Origin: Puccinia triticina
Taxonomy: Eukaryota > Basidiomycota > Pucciniomycetes > Pucciniales > Pucciniaceae
Assembly (NCBI RefSeq): GCF_026914185.1
Contig: NC_070568.1
Span: 4,050,001-4,114,000 of the forward strand
DNA: 64,000 nucleotides
Reading direction: 5' to 3'
Both the position numbers and the translations under genes were made by a program. The notes below the pieces were generated by a model. It made no database searches and had not been told where the DNA came from. It saw only the letters and a program-made list of their open reading frames with translations. Below, in pieces: positions 11,605 to 24,478 of this stretch (positions within the stretch are counted from its first letter, which is position 1; the number at the start of each line of letters is the position of its first letter).

Positions 11605-12520
11605 TTCTTGTGAGAATACAAACTCAGGTGAACGGCGCAGCGCTCATAAATTGAGAGAGCGGCCGGGAACTACAACAGCTGCGGAACATGGTAAGCAAAG
11701 CGAACCACTTCCGCAGTCCAAAAAGGCCGCACAGAGTCGTAAAACTGAAACTCCATATTTGGTTTATGCAGGTCCGACTTGAGCGAGCAAAAAACTCAGA
11801 CTCGCCGAAAATCCCGATTGTCGATCACTAGCAGACAGAATATCCATCGCTAGCGCCAAAGGTAAGCGGCAGGATAAACTTCTGATCTAGATGCAGTGCT
11901 AACGCCTCATCCCAACAACCTCCGTAGACACTGTCGAAAAAGGAAAGACGGACCGAACTGATTCCGCTCAAAGAGCAGGAGAGCAAATCAGTGAGTAGTC
12001 TCGACAGAACAGAAAACAGCAATAAAGAAACAAAAGACTTACAAAGCAAAACTGCTCGCCACGTTGATACAGACAACGTGGAAGCGCTTTTAAGCCGTTT
12101 CGAGCATTCCCAGCGAACTGGAAAAAGAACCTAACTGGATAACCCAAGTAAGGAGAAGAGGTCCTTAGAGCTAAATGAAACCAGGAGCTAATATTGCGAC
12201 GATTGCTGCAGCTCATACACAACAACTCTTGCAGAGAAAGAAGAACGTGACTTCACTCAAACGCTTGTGTCTAATTCATTCATTATTGAATCAGGCAGCG
12301 GTCTACTCGCCTGCTTTTAGGTAAAAACACAGCTATTTGCTTCTACTTTACTAAATATTGTACATAGCATAGACTTTAGATCTAACAAGCAAATGAACTT
12401 TTAGTCTTCTGAAATCTTTTAGATTCTTCTGAAATCTTTTATTTCTCACCGCTGTCATTAAAGTGACCCCTTGTTTTCCTCCCTGCCCCTGGAGGAGAGA
12501 CCCCTTTTAGGTCACTAATC
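11605..12520 (+). mobile_element. copia 3' end and LTR fragment
   Basis: Aligns in inverted orientation with the 3' region of the copia fragment at the right edge of the window. CGCTCATAAATTGAGAGAG, GGTAAGCAAAGCGAACCA, GCAGTCCAAAA and AAAACTGA occur in the same order in 62660-62960 read on the minus strand. Further along, CTGCTTTTAGGTAAA matches the LTR-like part there. No pol reading frame remains, so this is a truncated 3' end without coding capacity. Confidence 0.65.
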
Positions 12521-13907
12521 CCCGGCTCAGGAAGCTGACTTGTAGCCCGGCCGCTCTTAGTGATTGATGAAACCGGCAAGGTTTCAAGGGATCTCTCATC
12601 CAAGACCCAAACACCAATCCCGGTGAAAACCTATGTAAAGTAGGGACCACCGGATCTACGGTCAGGACTCCGTGGCCCCCTATGCTGCGGAGTCCTGCCC
12701 GGAAAAGTGTGCAAGAGAGGAACAAGCGGAGACGGCTTGGATTACAATATATGGGCCAATTCACATAACAAATTGGCCGTTATTCTTAAGGAAAAACTGT
12801 TAACTTAAATATTAGATTTTCAATACTTTAAAATAGATTACAATACATTTTTGGCTGTATCCACAAAAAATGGCCTGTATCAGTTGTTATTGAGGGTATT
12901 TTAGGTTATTTTTTGGCAACCCTCAAGGTTATAGTCAACTTTTTTTGGGAAAATCATCCACCATATTTCCTGCATTGTAACTTATTTTTCAATCCTTTAC
13001 AATACTTTAAATTAACAGGTAACTTTAACAACCCACCGTTGTGTATACACATTTCAAAGTACATGTTTTCAGCTTCTATCCTATCTTTTTTTCACAGAAC
13101 AGGAAGGATACATCAAACTAATTGGTAAATTTAATGTACAGGAGTGAGACAAAAACAACAGTTTTTTTGGAAAAGAGATCACCATGTTTCTTGAAAGTAT
13201 GTCTAGCACTGCTCTGGGGGGATAGGGGGGGGATGTTTAGACAATGGGCGGGTGGATGGCTGTGCAAGAAGCCATTCTACATGGCTGTGCTACTCATGAC
13301 CCAACATTTTGACTGAGAAATGTGCAATAATGTTTAGTAAAAATTGGGTGCTGGCCGGCAGCTTCCATGCCATGGCAGAATTGGCCACTTGGGGGCAAAC
13401 CTTTCTGTGAGAGAGAGACCCTACGGGGCTCTCATCCAGAGAGGCTTTGTCAAGCTCGTGGAGGGCCCTCGTACAGCCTCAGCCTAGGCTGGTGCAAAGC
13501 CTTATTATTGCGAATAAGATCTGACTCATACTGTGAGGATGGAGATCTGGTTCCATGTGTGAGGTGGCAGAAAGACATGCGGGCCGCCAGCTGGGATTGG
13601 AATGTTTGCTGATGATGGAGTGGATTGATAGTCTTCGGACCCCAGTGGGCTGGATGGTCTTTCCTGGTTGGATATGACGTATCATCTCAGTTTTAAGGAG
13701 ACTTTGTTCTGAGTTTGGATGAGAGAAAGCGGAGGGAGGTGATCGAGTAGAGTGGTCAAGTGGGCTTGAGGCTTGAGCACAAGACACCCCAGCACTTTGT
13801 CCTTCGACCTTCCACCTGGCTCCCACCAAATATCGACCTCGACACTTTGATCTTGAACACATTCCAAACCACCTTACTATATTCGAAAGATTCCAAAAGT
13901 CAAAACG
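12521..13907. other. Intergenic region upstream of SAC1
   Basis: AT-rich to about 13200, then more mixed. No gene or repeat with defined ends. The SAC1 promoter should lie in the last few hundred bases; no confident TATA box or other element can be assigned. Confidence 0.5.
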
Positions 13908-16900
13908 ATGGCAAACAACATCGGCATCCATTCTAGTCTGGACCTGTAAGCTTCCTTCTATTCTGCCGATTTATTTGTTTTTCCATGCGACTGATCGAAC
14001 TTCCTTTGCCAGTTACATCTCCGACCAAGCTTATACGCTCGTGCCTGGGAATGATAATCAGAGCCAATCGCTTACCATCAATCGGAGTGACAGGTAAATT
14101 ACCATTCCGAAAGCCTCTGCAAAGATCGATTTATTTTACATGGGTGCTGACTTGTCCTTTTCCCCTTGGGTTGGTAGCCAGGTTTCTCTTTCCTCACCCG
14201 GTCAACCAGAGAAATTCGATCGATCGGTTAATAATGTGGCAGGTATCTTGGGAATCATTAGATTATTGAAGTCAGATTACTTGATCCTTATCCAAACAGC
14301 CCGCAAGGAACGCAATTTTACATCCCGACTCTCACACGCTGGCATCCCAAGGCTAACCTCTGTATTACCACCCATATCCCTCCGATTTTGTTTGTCGAAT
14401 TCAACAGGTCACCAACTTGTTCAAGACGGCCGTTTATACGCCAACCAAGTTTGCAGTCTACCCGATCTCCATCGAACCGAACCTGACCCTGCTCGAAAAC
14501 TCGGACGAGAGATATCTGCTGTCTACACTCAAATCACACCTCGATCATGCCATCGGCAAGATGTTCTTCACCTATCATTCAAAGCTCAACTGCAACGACC
14601 CCGAACCTTGGGATTTAACCAATTCCCTCCAAAGACAATCTGACTCCAAAACCTCTAATGACCAGCCTTTGGCGCCCTGGAAAGAGTCTGATGATCGATT
14701 CTTTTGGAACAAATACATCCAAACGAGATTGATAGAACTGGCTTCTCAACCTCATGGCCACGAGGTGGGAGCTATTTATTTCCTTCCTGGGGAGACAAAC
14801 TTTTGTACCCGTACTGACTAGCGTTTTGCTGTTACACAGGCTAGCAAATTCATCTTACCAGTGATTTTTGGATGTTAGCTCATCTTTTTGGATTTCGATA
14901 TGAAAGCATAGTGGCTGACCAAATCAATTTACGTTTCATACCAACACCCTAATCGATTACCTCTAGTTCTGGAATTCAAATCTGCTGTGATTAAGGGGAA
15001 AAGGTTCACGTTTGGAATAGTTTCGAGAAGGTCGCGATACCGGGCTGGCACCCGATATTTCACTCGAGGAATTAATGCCGATGGGCATGTCTCAAACTTT
15101 AACGAAACCGAAATGATCTTCACCACATTTCCCCCCAGTTATAATAGTAACCAAGCCGATTCTAGCGGCAGAAGTTTCGCCAAAGCTAGCTTTGTTCAAA
15201 CTCGTGGCTCTGTCCCTCTTTTCTGGACGGAAATCAATAACTTGAGGTATCGACCGGATTTGAAAATCATTGATATCCCTGAATCGGTAGGATCTTCATT
15301 GCCTCGTACCAATTCACCCTGTCCAAGGCGTCTACATTTCAAGAGTTAATTCTTACCAAGTCCAAATCAACATCCTTTATTCCCAGCTCGAAGCCATGAA
15401 AGCTCATTTTGATCAGCAAATCTCGATCTATGGTGATCAGTATTTATTTAATTTGGTTAACTCTAGTGGCTACGAAAAAGCGGTCAAGGATGCGTATGAG
15501 AAAGGAGTCAAAAATTTGAATAATCCAAGGTATGGACCCTTCCTCAGGACTGTATGGGTGCAAAGAAAAAGAAAAAGAAATCTAACTCTACATATTCCAA
15601 TTACGCAGAGTCCATTATACTTATTTCGATTTCCACCAAGAATGTAAAGGCCTCAGATTCGATCGAGTGCAGATTTTGATTGATCAATTACATGATGAAT
15701 TAGTCGATCAAGCTTACTTCTTCCAAGAGTTCTCGGGCGCAAAATCTAATCCTCCTTCCAAAGTCCAGAAGTCTGTCGTTAGGACTAATTGTATGGATTG
15801 GTTAGTCTTCTCTTGCTTATTTAAAGGTATTTCATGCGCCCGCTGACACAACGAAAACGTGACTGACTGGTGTCGAATATGTGATCTAGTCTTGATAGAA
15901 CCAATGTTCTACAATCGGCGCTAGCGAAATGGGTGTTAACTTTTCAATTGAAGCAAGCTGGGATATTGGCAGAAAATGAAAGCTTAGATTCATATCCAGA
16001 TTTCATGTTTTTATTCCGCAATCGTAAGTTTGTTTTATTATTCAACTAGTCCGATTCAGGATGAAAAAGACATTCAACAATTGGTCTCTGTAGTATGGGC
16101 GGACAATGCGGATGGAGTATCAAAATCGTACTCGGGCACACCCGCCTTGAAGACCGACTTCACCCGTCTTGGAATCCGAACCAAAAAAGGGGCATTTGAT
16201 GATGGGGTTAACAGCGTGATGCGATATGTGAAAAATAATTTCTTGGACGGTCCTAGACAAGATTCATACGACCTATTTACCGGTGCTTGGGTCCCTCCAG
16301 CTTCGGATTCCCCAGTTGCTTCTCTTCATAAAGGTCCTGATGATCATCTCTTCAGCGGCCCTTATGATCATCATCTTATCCAAGCTGTAAGTTTTTTTTC
16401 AGTACCCAACATTTCTCGCTCTGCAGAAGGCGACACTGGAAGTAAATCAACTTATCTTTCGCAGATTATTCTCGGTTTCGTGATCTTTTTGTTGATTTTT
16501 ATCTCCGCAACCTTGACCAAAAGTACGCAACATTCTTTTTCTCTATCCCTGATGATCCTGTTTCTCTAGGTGCTTCCATATTAGATCTCGCAGCATTTGT
16601 CTGACGCATAGAGCCTTCACGATGAATCTTACCCTTCACTCAACAGAACGATCGTTTAAATTAGCCGTGGTTTCATTGGTGATATTAAGTTTGATCACGC
16701 GATACATATTTACACATGGGATGGAATTTGTGAACCAGCCAAGACTGAAGTCCTCGATGTCAAATGCCACCAGACAGCGGATTCTGTCGTTCACCGGCCC
16801 GGGTTCGAGGTCTTTCGAGTCTTCTCACCACGGCCGAACTAAGATCAACTTCGAGCTATTCAATCACTTTGTCTCTCTTCTCTCCAACAATAAGCATTCT

Positions 16901-16981
16901 GTCGGTGGTCCTCAGAGCTCCATTATTGGACCTAATCAATCTCACCTTCTCGACGAAGATAAAAAGAAGCGGCTGGACTAA
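13908..16981 (+). CDS. SAC1: SAC1-type phosphoinositide phosphatase, 12 exons
   Basis: Exons: 13908-13945, 14013-14093, 14178-14361, 14408-14764, 14840-14873, 14967-15286, 15387-15529, 15609-15800, 15890-16023, 16094-16386, 16465-16522, 16647-16981. All introns are GT-AG with consistent phases and no internal stop, giving 722 residues. SAC domain signatures in order: DLTNSLQR with DDRFFWN, RYRAGTRYFTRG, NFNETE, FVQTRGSVPLFW, HFDQQISIYGDQ, and the catalytic CX5R motif CMDCLDRT, whose codons are split by intron 8. FRNLWADNADG and SYSGTPALKTDFTR follow. Two C-terminal hydrophobic segments (exons 11 and 12) anchor it in ER/Golgi membrane, as in yeast Sac1, which removes phosphate from PI4P. The C-terminus ends KKRLD, a dilysine-like COPI retrieval signal. 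About 100 residues longer than yeast Sac1, mostly a polar tail after the second membrane segment. The least certain junction is the 46-nt intron 3. Confidence 0.93.
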
Positions 16982-17376
16982 CTGCCATTTTCTCTTTCTT
17001 AATTGTATGATTACATTCTCTTTGTTTGATTTTTCTTTCTATGTACTTCCAGCTTCTTTACTCTTTTGTCCCCATAATTCCTGCCTTAGACAACGCTCTT
17101 CGAAATTACTTCTTTTTTGTTCTTGCTTCATAATCTTATAATAAAATATAATAGAATGGTTTGTTCTAATTTTTTACCACTTAAATATGCACTTTTAAAC
17201 AAAAACTTAGCTCATAGGAAAGTGGAGAAGCTAGTTTTGAAGGCCAAATTCGGAGGGTAAGTCAGGAGACTTGGCACAATTTCTGGCGAGGACTAAGATG
17301 ATTTAAGGTGCACAGTTTGCAATTAAGTATAGCAGGTCCCCACTATTGATCAAGAAAAGTCCACCTTGCTACCTGT

Positions 17377-18792
17377 CTATCTAACCCAAGGGGATCTAGG
17401 TTTTTTAGAAGGTTGAGAGAAGAAGGTAGGATTTGAATAAAGCAGCATATTGTTAACTAATTCGACTGGAAATGTGTCTTGACCATCCTTCGCTATTGAC
17501 CTTTTACCGTGCTGGACTGCCCAGTAGTCCACTACGCTCCAGGCTCTGCGATACCATATTGCTTTGTCATACCTCACGCAGTTATCAAAAGTCGAGTGGA
17601 GTTGAAATCGTAGCATTTCAGATAGCTCGGTGACGGATTCATGTTTAGATGGCTGGTTGTCGGCGAACACAAGTTCTGTCCAAAATTTTCTGAGGAAAAC
17701 CAAGATATCTTCGACTGTTTTTCGGCTCAGCAGAAATTGATCTCCATCACTTACGTCGTGTTGCTTGAATAACGAGAGATGGAAGATTGCTAAGAATGTG
17801 CTTATTTTGGAAACGTTGTTTGCAAAAATTTGTATCGATTTGATTTTCCTGATGCTGATTTGGGGAGGATTGGCTAGCTTTCCAAGCTCGTTTGTTCTTT
17901 CGCCCAGTTTAGATTCGAACTCAGACTTGATTGCGGAGAAAGTTGGATATTGATCTAGTGCTAGTTTCTCATCTGATAGCTTCAAGACAAGTTGACCGAG
18001 TAGCTCGCCTTTCTTGGTGCTATTGAGCAATTTGAGATTTCGGTTAAGTTTGTGGCGATTTTGACGGAAATTCCGCCTGACTTCCTGAAGCTTCATTGGG
18101 TGAACCCAATAAAAACCGCCAGTCACTTCAAATCGAAAGTCTTTAAAAAGCGAGACCAGTTCAATTTTCTGAGGTTCATTACTCGTTCCGTCATCTAGCC
18201 CACGAGCTCTCAAAAAATCCCAATCGTAAACTTTAAAGGCTGGCTGAGTGGCTTGACTTGTTACTTTTCTCCGACTATCGTAGCTTGTGGAATGTGGTAT
18301 ATCTTGGCCAGCTTCCTTGAAATTATTTCCATTTTCTGATATCTCTACAGGGAAAGAGGCGATCTCCATGGGCTGCTTGGTCCCCCCTTCTGAGGTTTGT
18401 ATCCTGTGATCTTGCTCGAACTTGGACCTCTTTGGACTTTGATCAGAGTCTAGATCAACTGTTTTTTGCTTGCGGGGGCCACCAGATGGATGTTGGCCAT
18501 GTGATATGGTATCCTCCTGAGAGGGCATCTTGGATACCATTGCCGGTTTCACATGTTTTGCCCCCGGAAGATGACTCGGCCCTGGCGCATGCGACCAGTG
18601 CATAATTGTTTGACCGCAAGTGCTCGATTCCTCGAACGAAAGTCGAACGGGTGCCGGTTCGTTTAGATCGGGTAATTCAAGTCCATCATCGGCTGTGATT
18701 ATTGTCTTTTCCACAGAGTAAGTTGGCAGATTCAGTGAGACTGAGCATACCACACACGAGGCCAAGCAAAACACGATGAACGGCGTGCTCAT
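17377..18792 (-). CDS. Secreted protein, candidate effector, paralog 2
   Basis: 471 codons without introns, starting at the Met at 18790-18792. Residues 1-19 form a signal peptide with a Phe-Ile-Val-Phe-Cys-Leu core. The mature part aligns with 5256-6605: TIITADDGLELPDLNEPAPV, APGPSH, KQKTVDLDSDQSPKRSKFEQ, DIPHS, YDWDFLRARGLDD, KTVEDIL and the C-terminal YSNP. It has a Lys/Arg-rich tail (QPSKKPRSPWVR) that paralog 1 lacks. The shared SPKRSK patch resembles a nuclear localisation signal. The gene converges on SAC1, with about 395 bp between stop codons. Predicted role: secreted effector possibly acting in the plant nucleus (inference from signal peptide, basic patch and duplication). No enzyme domain seen. 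Confidence 0.8.
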   Translation of the reverse strand: MSTPFIVFCLASCVVCSVSLNLPTYSVEKTIITADDGLELPDLNEPAPVRLSFEESSTCGQTIMHWSHAPGPSHLPGAKHVKPAMVSKMPSQEDTISHGQHPSGGPRKQKTVDLDSDQSPKRSKFEQDHRIQTSEGGTKQPMEIASFPVEISENGNNFKEAGQDIPHSTSYDSRRKVTSQATQPAFKVYDWDFLRARGLDDGTSNEPQKIELVSLFKDFRFEVTGGFYWVHPMKLQEVRRNFRQNRHKLNRNLKLLNSTKKGELLGQLVLKLSDEKLALDQYPTFSAIKSEFESKLGERTNELGKLANPPQISIRKIKSIQIFANNVSKISTFLAIFHLSLFKQHDVSDGDQFLLSRKTVEDILVFLRKFWTELVFADNQPSKHESVTELSEMLRFQLHSTFDNCVRYDKAIWYRRAWSVVDYWAVQHGKRSIAKDGQDTFPVELVNNMLLYSNPTFFSQPSKKPRSPWVR

Positions 18793-19030
18793 TGTTCGCG
18801 ACTCCTGGCGAGAAGAGAGCTAGGATGGAAATTATTGCAGAGGACATTTGGAGCTGTTTTGAGGAGTACATCACCGGCCCACGCTGTTTGGAATCAAGAC
18901 GTGTGCCCATTATTGAACTTCCATTCAGATATTGTACACTCGAGCCGTGCCGAAGTATTATTGCTTGTTTCATGACCCAATCCAAAGTGTTTCTGGAAAT
19001 ATCCATTGATTTGTGGGTATGCCTTTAGAA
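18793..19030 (-). repeat. Duplicated upstream flank of secreted paralog 2
   Basis: Aligned with 6606-6850; see there for shared blocks. It runs into a MITE at 19088, so the duplicated promoter region is cut short by repeats on its distal side. Confidence 0.7.
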
Positions 19031-19087
19031 TCCACACAAGGACTAGCTTAACTTTGAACGGAGGGTCCGGGGGACCCCTAGCCTAAC

Positions 19088-19151
19088 TAAGCCTCTCGAA
19101 CGGAGGGGGGGACACCCGCGTCCCAAAGGGACTCTCCGTAGGAGAGGCTTA
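19088..19151. repeat. TAAGCCTCTC foldback MITE
   Basis: TAAGCCTCTCGAACGGAG pairs with CTCCGTAGGAGAGGCTTA at the other end. The same hairpin recurs at 38671-38733, and its right half at about 19995-20031. Confidence 0.65.
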
Positions 19152-20288
19152 TGACTAATGTTGTAATTTTGGCTTGAGGGTTTGGGTTGTTTGTGGCTTC
19201 CTAGCCATATTTCTTCTTTTTCCCCTCACACAACAAAAACCGTTCTGACCTGGGTGAAGCTATGAAGGGGTGGAACAGCCAATCTTCTTGGCTTCCAGTT
19301 CCTGTCCTCAAAGTGAAAATCTGTCGCACAAGCTGGATTGGGCAAGACATCTAAAACAGAGCTTGGTTCCTGGGGATTGAATTGAATACTGTACTGTTTT
19401 TCAATACATTCACATGATACAGCTCAGAATGACCTTCAAAACCAAAAGTTTGAAGGAGCATGGAAAGAGAAGGGCTGGGTTCTCAGGGATGAGTGTAGTG
19501 TCAAAAGATGGGGAAGAACCAAAGGATTCTCATGGTCCAAAGGGCGTGTGTGGGGCTGTTTGGGAACAAGGTCAAAATTGGAAGGGCACAAATTCCCCAC
19601 CAAAAGACCTTGTGGATCAAACCCTCAGGCCGAAATGTGGACATTAGTCCCAAGTCCCTTCTTTGGAGGTTGCGCTTTGCGCCAGCCCAGGCTGTACCAC
19701 ACTGCAAAAAAAACTGTGTCAACTGTGAGCAGTTGACATGCGGTAACTCTGAGGAAGCTTGTGGTGTTACACCAGCCTTACTCAAGGTTTGACTCAACCC
19801 AAGCTTCAATGCACAGTCACTGTACACCTTGCACAGTGACTGTGCCAACAAAGACACTTGTGCATTCAGGTGGAGTTACAATGGCAGCTTGGCTTGAGTA
19901 TCCTGCATGTCAACTGCAAGCAGTTGACCAAGTTTTTTTTGCAGTGCCAGGGCCCTCCAATGTGGGGGACTTGTGTTGAGTTAGGGGGGACCCCCCCCGG
20001 AGGGCTCTCCGTAGGAGAGGCTTATGCATAATGTCTGAAAGCTGGCAGACAAGGGAAGAATTTTCAACCCTAAAAACACAAAAACAGAATTTAAAAATCA
20101 ACAACATATGTACAGAGAAACCTGAGTAGACAGTTCTCTCAGCAGTACTGATGCGCACCCTCACCCAAGTTTTTGAGGCATAAACTCCGAAACTGATTGA
20201 AGGAACCTGTTTTGAAGTTCAAAGGTCATAAGCAAGACAGGGACTGGAGGCAGCGGGCCCAGTGCGGAGTCGAGTGAGATGGTTGTGG
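19152..20288. other. Repeat-derived region without genes
   Basis: 19560-19940 is a copy of the dispersed repeat at about 3930-4690. 20025-20230 is homologous to 38727-38935 (TAATGTCTG, GGCAGACAA, GCAGTACTGATG, AAACTGATTGAAGGAA in order). No coding sequence recognised. Confidence 0.55.
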
Positions 20289-20293
20289 AAGGA

Positions 20294-21350
<1,057 letters not shown>

Positions 21351-21355
21351 AAGGA

Positions 21356-21616
21356 TTAGTTTATCATTGCACAATGAGAAGGTGAGAGAGAAACAAGGAG
21401 AAAAAGAAGAAGAGAAAGAAAACAGAAAATATGACTCTACCTGGAGGCAGCAGGCATGGTGTGGAGTCAAGTGAGATGATTGTGGAAGGATGAGGAGAAA
21501 GCCTTCCACGTACGCTGCTCCAGGTAGACTACAATACAGGTGACATGTGTGTGAAATGTATGTAGCACAAAAGAAAACATAAGATGGAGAGAATGCATAA
21601 CTTGACTATCTTAACA
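21356..21616 (-). mobile_element. 3' LTR portion of decayed copia element
   Basis: Read on the minus strand, a G-rich polypurine tract (AAGGGGGGG at about 21617-21625) directly precedes TGTTAAGATAGTC, the expected start of a 3' LTR, 3' of the copia RNase H remains. The LTR is interrupted by the solo LTR at 20294-21350. A block TTCCACAATCATCTCACTTG occurs on both sides of that insertion in similar form, so the LTR carries an internal duplication and its far end is unclear. Confidence 0.6.
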
Positions 21617-21834
21617 CCCCCCCTTGCTGCATACATGAGAAAAATTGAAGGAAGAAAAAAAGGAAGAAAGAAAAAAGGGATAAAAAAGGAATAAATAAGA
21701 AAAGAATATGGAGAAACAGATAAAGAAGGGGAAGAGAGAGAGGAAAAGAAGATCAGAGGCGGGAGGAATGAGATGACGGTGGGGAGGGTTGCTGCTGGCC
21801 GGATGGCGGACTAACTGACGATGCCAAAGAGTTG

Positions 21835-22462
21835 TCAATGTCTTTCCAAGGCAACTTGCGGGAGTGGTTTTGTGAGCATATCGGCAAGCATGTCTTTGGT
21901 TGACACATGAAGAAGTGCCACCGTTCTGTCTTGCACGCATTCTTGAATGAAGTGGAAATGGGTGTGGATGTGCTTGGTCTGGGCATGGTGTTCAGGATTC
22001 TTTGCTAGGGCCTCAGCACCATTGTTGTTGATGTGGATGGGGATGGCAGTGTCTGGAAAGAGGCGGAGCTCTGTGAGGACATGTTGGAGCCAAAGGCCTT
22101 CCTTACAGGAGTCAGAAAGTGCCTTGTACTCAGCCTTGGTGCTTGACAGTGACACAGTGGCTTGCTTGCGAGATTTCCACAAAATGGCGCCCTTGCCAAC
22201 CCAATAAGTGTAAGCTGAAGTTGAGCGGCAATCATCGCAGTCCTCCCCCCAATCAGAGTCTGAGAAACCAGAGAGAGACAGGTCTCCCCCCAGGTGGAGT
22301 TTGAGGTGCTTTGTCAAGACAAGATAGTTCAGAATGCAAATCGCAGCTCTCCAGTGAGCTTCAGAAGGATTGCGCAGATGCTGGGACAATTGGTTCACTG
22401 CAAAGGAGATATCCAGCCGTGTGCACTGAGAGACCCACAGCAGAGAGCCAATGAGTTGAGGG
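21835..22462 (-). pseudogene. copia RNase H remnant
   Basis: Ty1/copia pol C-terminus: LIGSLLWVSQCTRLDISFAV, SGFSDSDWGEDCDDCRSTSA with the family Ser-Asp-Ser-Asp-Trp block, SLSSTKAEYKALSDS, NNNGAEALAKNPEHHAQTKH and MLADMLTKPLP. These are the usual copia RNase H signatures. A stop follows Leu-Glu-Arg-His. The reading frame is cut at about 22463 by an unrelated insertion, and the upstream part resumes at 23342. Confidence 0.85.
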
Positions 22463-23341
22463 TATGGTGTGGTGATTTATATAGGCGAGCGCGGTAGAAT
22501 GTGCACGCGGGGATAGCGCAGGCGGGAATGCACAAAGCCGCTCAGGCCGAGTGCATTCCGGTGTCATAAGCACTGAGGATTAGGTCAGGAAAGCACGCTA
22601 AGAAAGCTTACGGAAAGTCACGCGCAGACTGGAATGCACGGATTGCGGATTTTGGATTGGGTATTTGGATTGGAGCGGAAAAGACAGGGCTGGACTGCGG
22701 CGGGGCTACACACGTGGACTGGTAGCAGCGGCGCGTCAGCGGGTGAGCCACGAAAGCCAAAGCGGGTTCCACCAGTGGGCGGAACCGGGGTGGAGGCGGT
22801 GGCGAGAGACCGACTGACAGGGGCTAGACAGAGGACAGTGGGAGGTCAAGCGTCGGAGAGGAGCGGAGTCTGGGAAAGTGACGAGTGGGATAGCGGGCAG
22901 AGCTGGAGGACTAGTGCAGGAAAGTGTCAGACGTGCGGGATTGGGTGGGAACGGCAATGTGCGTGGAGGGAAGGACGGGGGAAGGGGAGGGAGGGATTTT
23001 CTCTCTTCTCTTACCTTATCCTATTATCCTATCAATTCTTACGGATTACTCATCATTTTTACTTACAACTACAGACGTACTAGAGTTATTAGGAGATTAT
23101 CTGGGATATTATCTTTGCTTGGAGAGTTACTTGCGGATTTTGTGCTTACAAAGTGCGGAGCTTTATTCACTTGCGGATTATTACACTATAGATCAGGCTC
23201 AGTAGAGGAGCGCTGAAGGCTAGCGGAAAGTAGCAGTGCGGAGCCAAGTTACCAACAATCACACAGCCCGGACACTAATATTCTTGAAGGAGGCGGCCAG
23301 TGGACATTTCCACCAACTAACCAGCTTTCATTCTCACAACG
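22463..23341. mobile_element. GC-rich insertion splitting copia pol
   Basis: About 0.88 kb separates two halves of a copia reading frame (Ser-Ser-Gly-Pro on one side, Tyr-Pro-Gln-Leu-Ile-Gly on the other) that are adjacent in intact relatives. The insert has a TATATA-like block at 22475-22482 and ends near CTCACA, and could be an LTR starting TGTGGTGA. A convincing 5-bp duplication is not visible. Its open frames show no known domain. Confidence 0.6.
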
Positions 23342-24473
23342 GGCCAGAAGAGGGAGGATCGGAGGGAATATGGTGGCCAAGATTCTTGAAATTTGAGTTG
23401 GTGGGAGTCAAGACCAAAAGGTTTTGATCCCCAATGAAGCGGCTACAGACCTTGTCAATGTAGTGGGATTGTTTCAAAAACACAAATCTGTTTGGGACAT
23501 CGTGAGTGATCTTTAACAACAGGAAGTGATTTGATTCTTTGTCTGTGCCAATCTTGAAACGCTTGCCAACCACCAAGATAATGGAATCAACAAAACTGGT
23601 TCACCTGAAATGGCCAGATCGTCAACATGAGTGGTGAGAGCACCAACAAGGGTACCTGATTGCAGTTTAAAGTAGAGGGTGGGATTGTATTTTGAGTTGG
23701 AGAGGCCGAGATCAAGGAGAGCCTTATGGAGCTCGATGTTCCATTGGCGGGGTGATTTCTTCAAGCAGTACAAGGATCTGTTAACTTTGCAGAACCAATT
23801 GGGGTGCTGCGGATCCTCAAATCCCGGCGGCTGCTCCAAAAAAATGGGTTTGTCAAGATGACCGTTGAGAAACATGGTCTTGAAGTCCACCTTGTGGCCC
23901 TTCCAGCTTCAGCTTGCCAGAAGGGTGAAAATTATTTGGAGTGTTGGCAAGAAGACTTCGCTGTAGTCCAGGCCTTGGACCTGGGAGTAACCCATGGCCA
24001 CCAGACGGGCCTTGAGCTTCTGAATTGAGTGATTGGGCCTTCTTTTCACTTTGAATACCCATTAGATTTAATGATCTTCCGTTGTGCTGGTCGAGGAACC
24101 AGACACCACGTCTGCATCCCTAAGAGGGATGCAAACTCGTCCTCAGCGGCCTTAAGCCAACAATTTTTGTGAGGTGATTTCATCAGTTGCCGCCAGGTCT
24201 TAGGAGTGTCAATTTCTGAGTCTAGAGTGGCATTTTTGGACCACTGACCATAACAATCAGGAGCTTTCCTCTCCCAACCAGAGCAACAACAAGGAGGGGG
24301 TGACTTTGGGCGAAGTGCTGGCAATTTGGGTATTGGTAGCTGTGGGGAGCGCGACAACAATGAAGGGGAAGCAGTACAAGGCGGTTGAGGGGGTGGAAAA
24401 GGGGGTAGTGAAATAATAGAGATATCCGCCAAGGGGGGACTGACTGGCAACAGGGACGGAGAGGATTGAGCTG
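23342..24473 (-). pseudogene. copia reverse transcriptase remnant
   Basis: Minus-strand reading frames give a Pro-rich linker, then TPKTWRQLMKSPHKNCWLKA, ASLLGMQTWCLVPRP, MDFKTMFLNGHLDKPIFLEQ, SLYCLKKSPRQWNIELHKAL and the polymerase centre as HVDDLA, followed by GKRFKIG and HFLLLKITHDVPNR. This is the copia RT order. Frames shift between the pieces and stops occur, so it is inactive. It is continuous with the integrase part through the solo LTR at 24479-25185. Confidence 0.85.
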
Positions 24474-24478
24474 GGTTG

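Noticed and set aside
22634..23083. Plus-strand 149-residue frame
   Set aside because: GC-rich insertion sequence with several overlapping frames and no recognisable motif.
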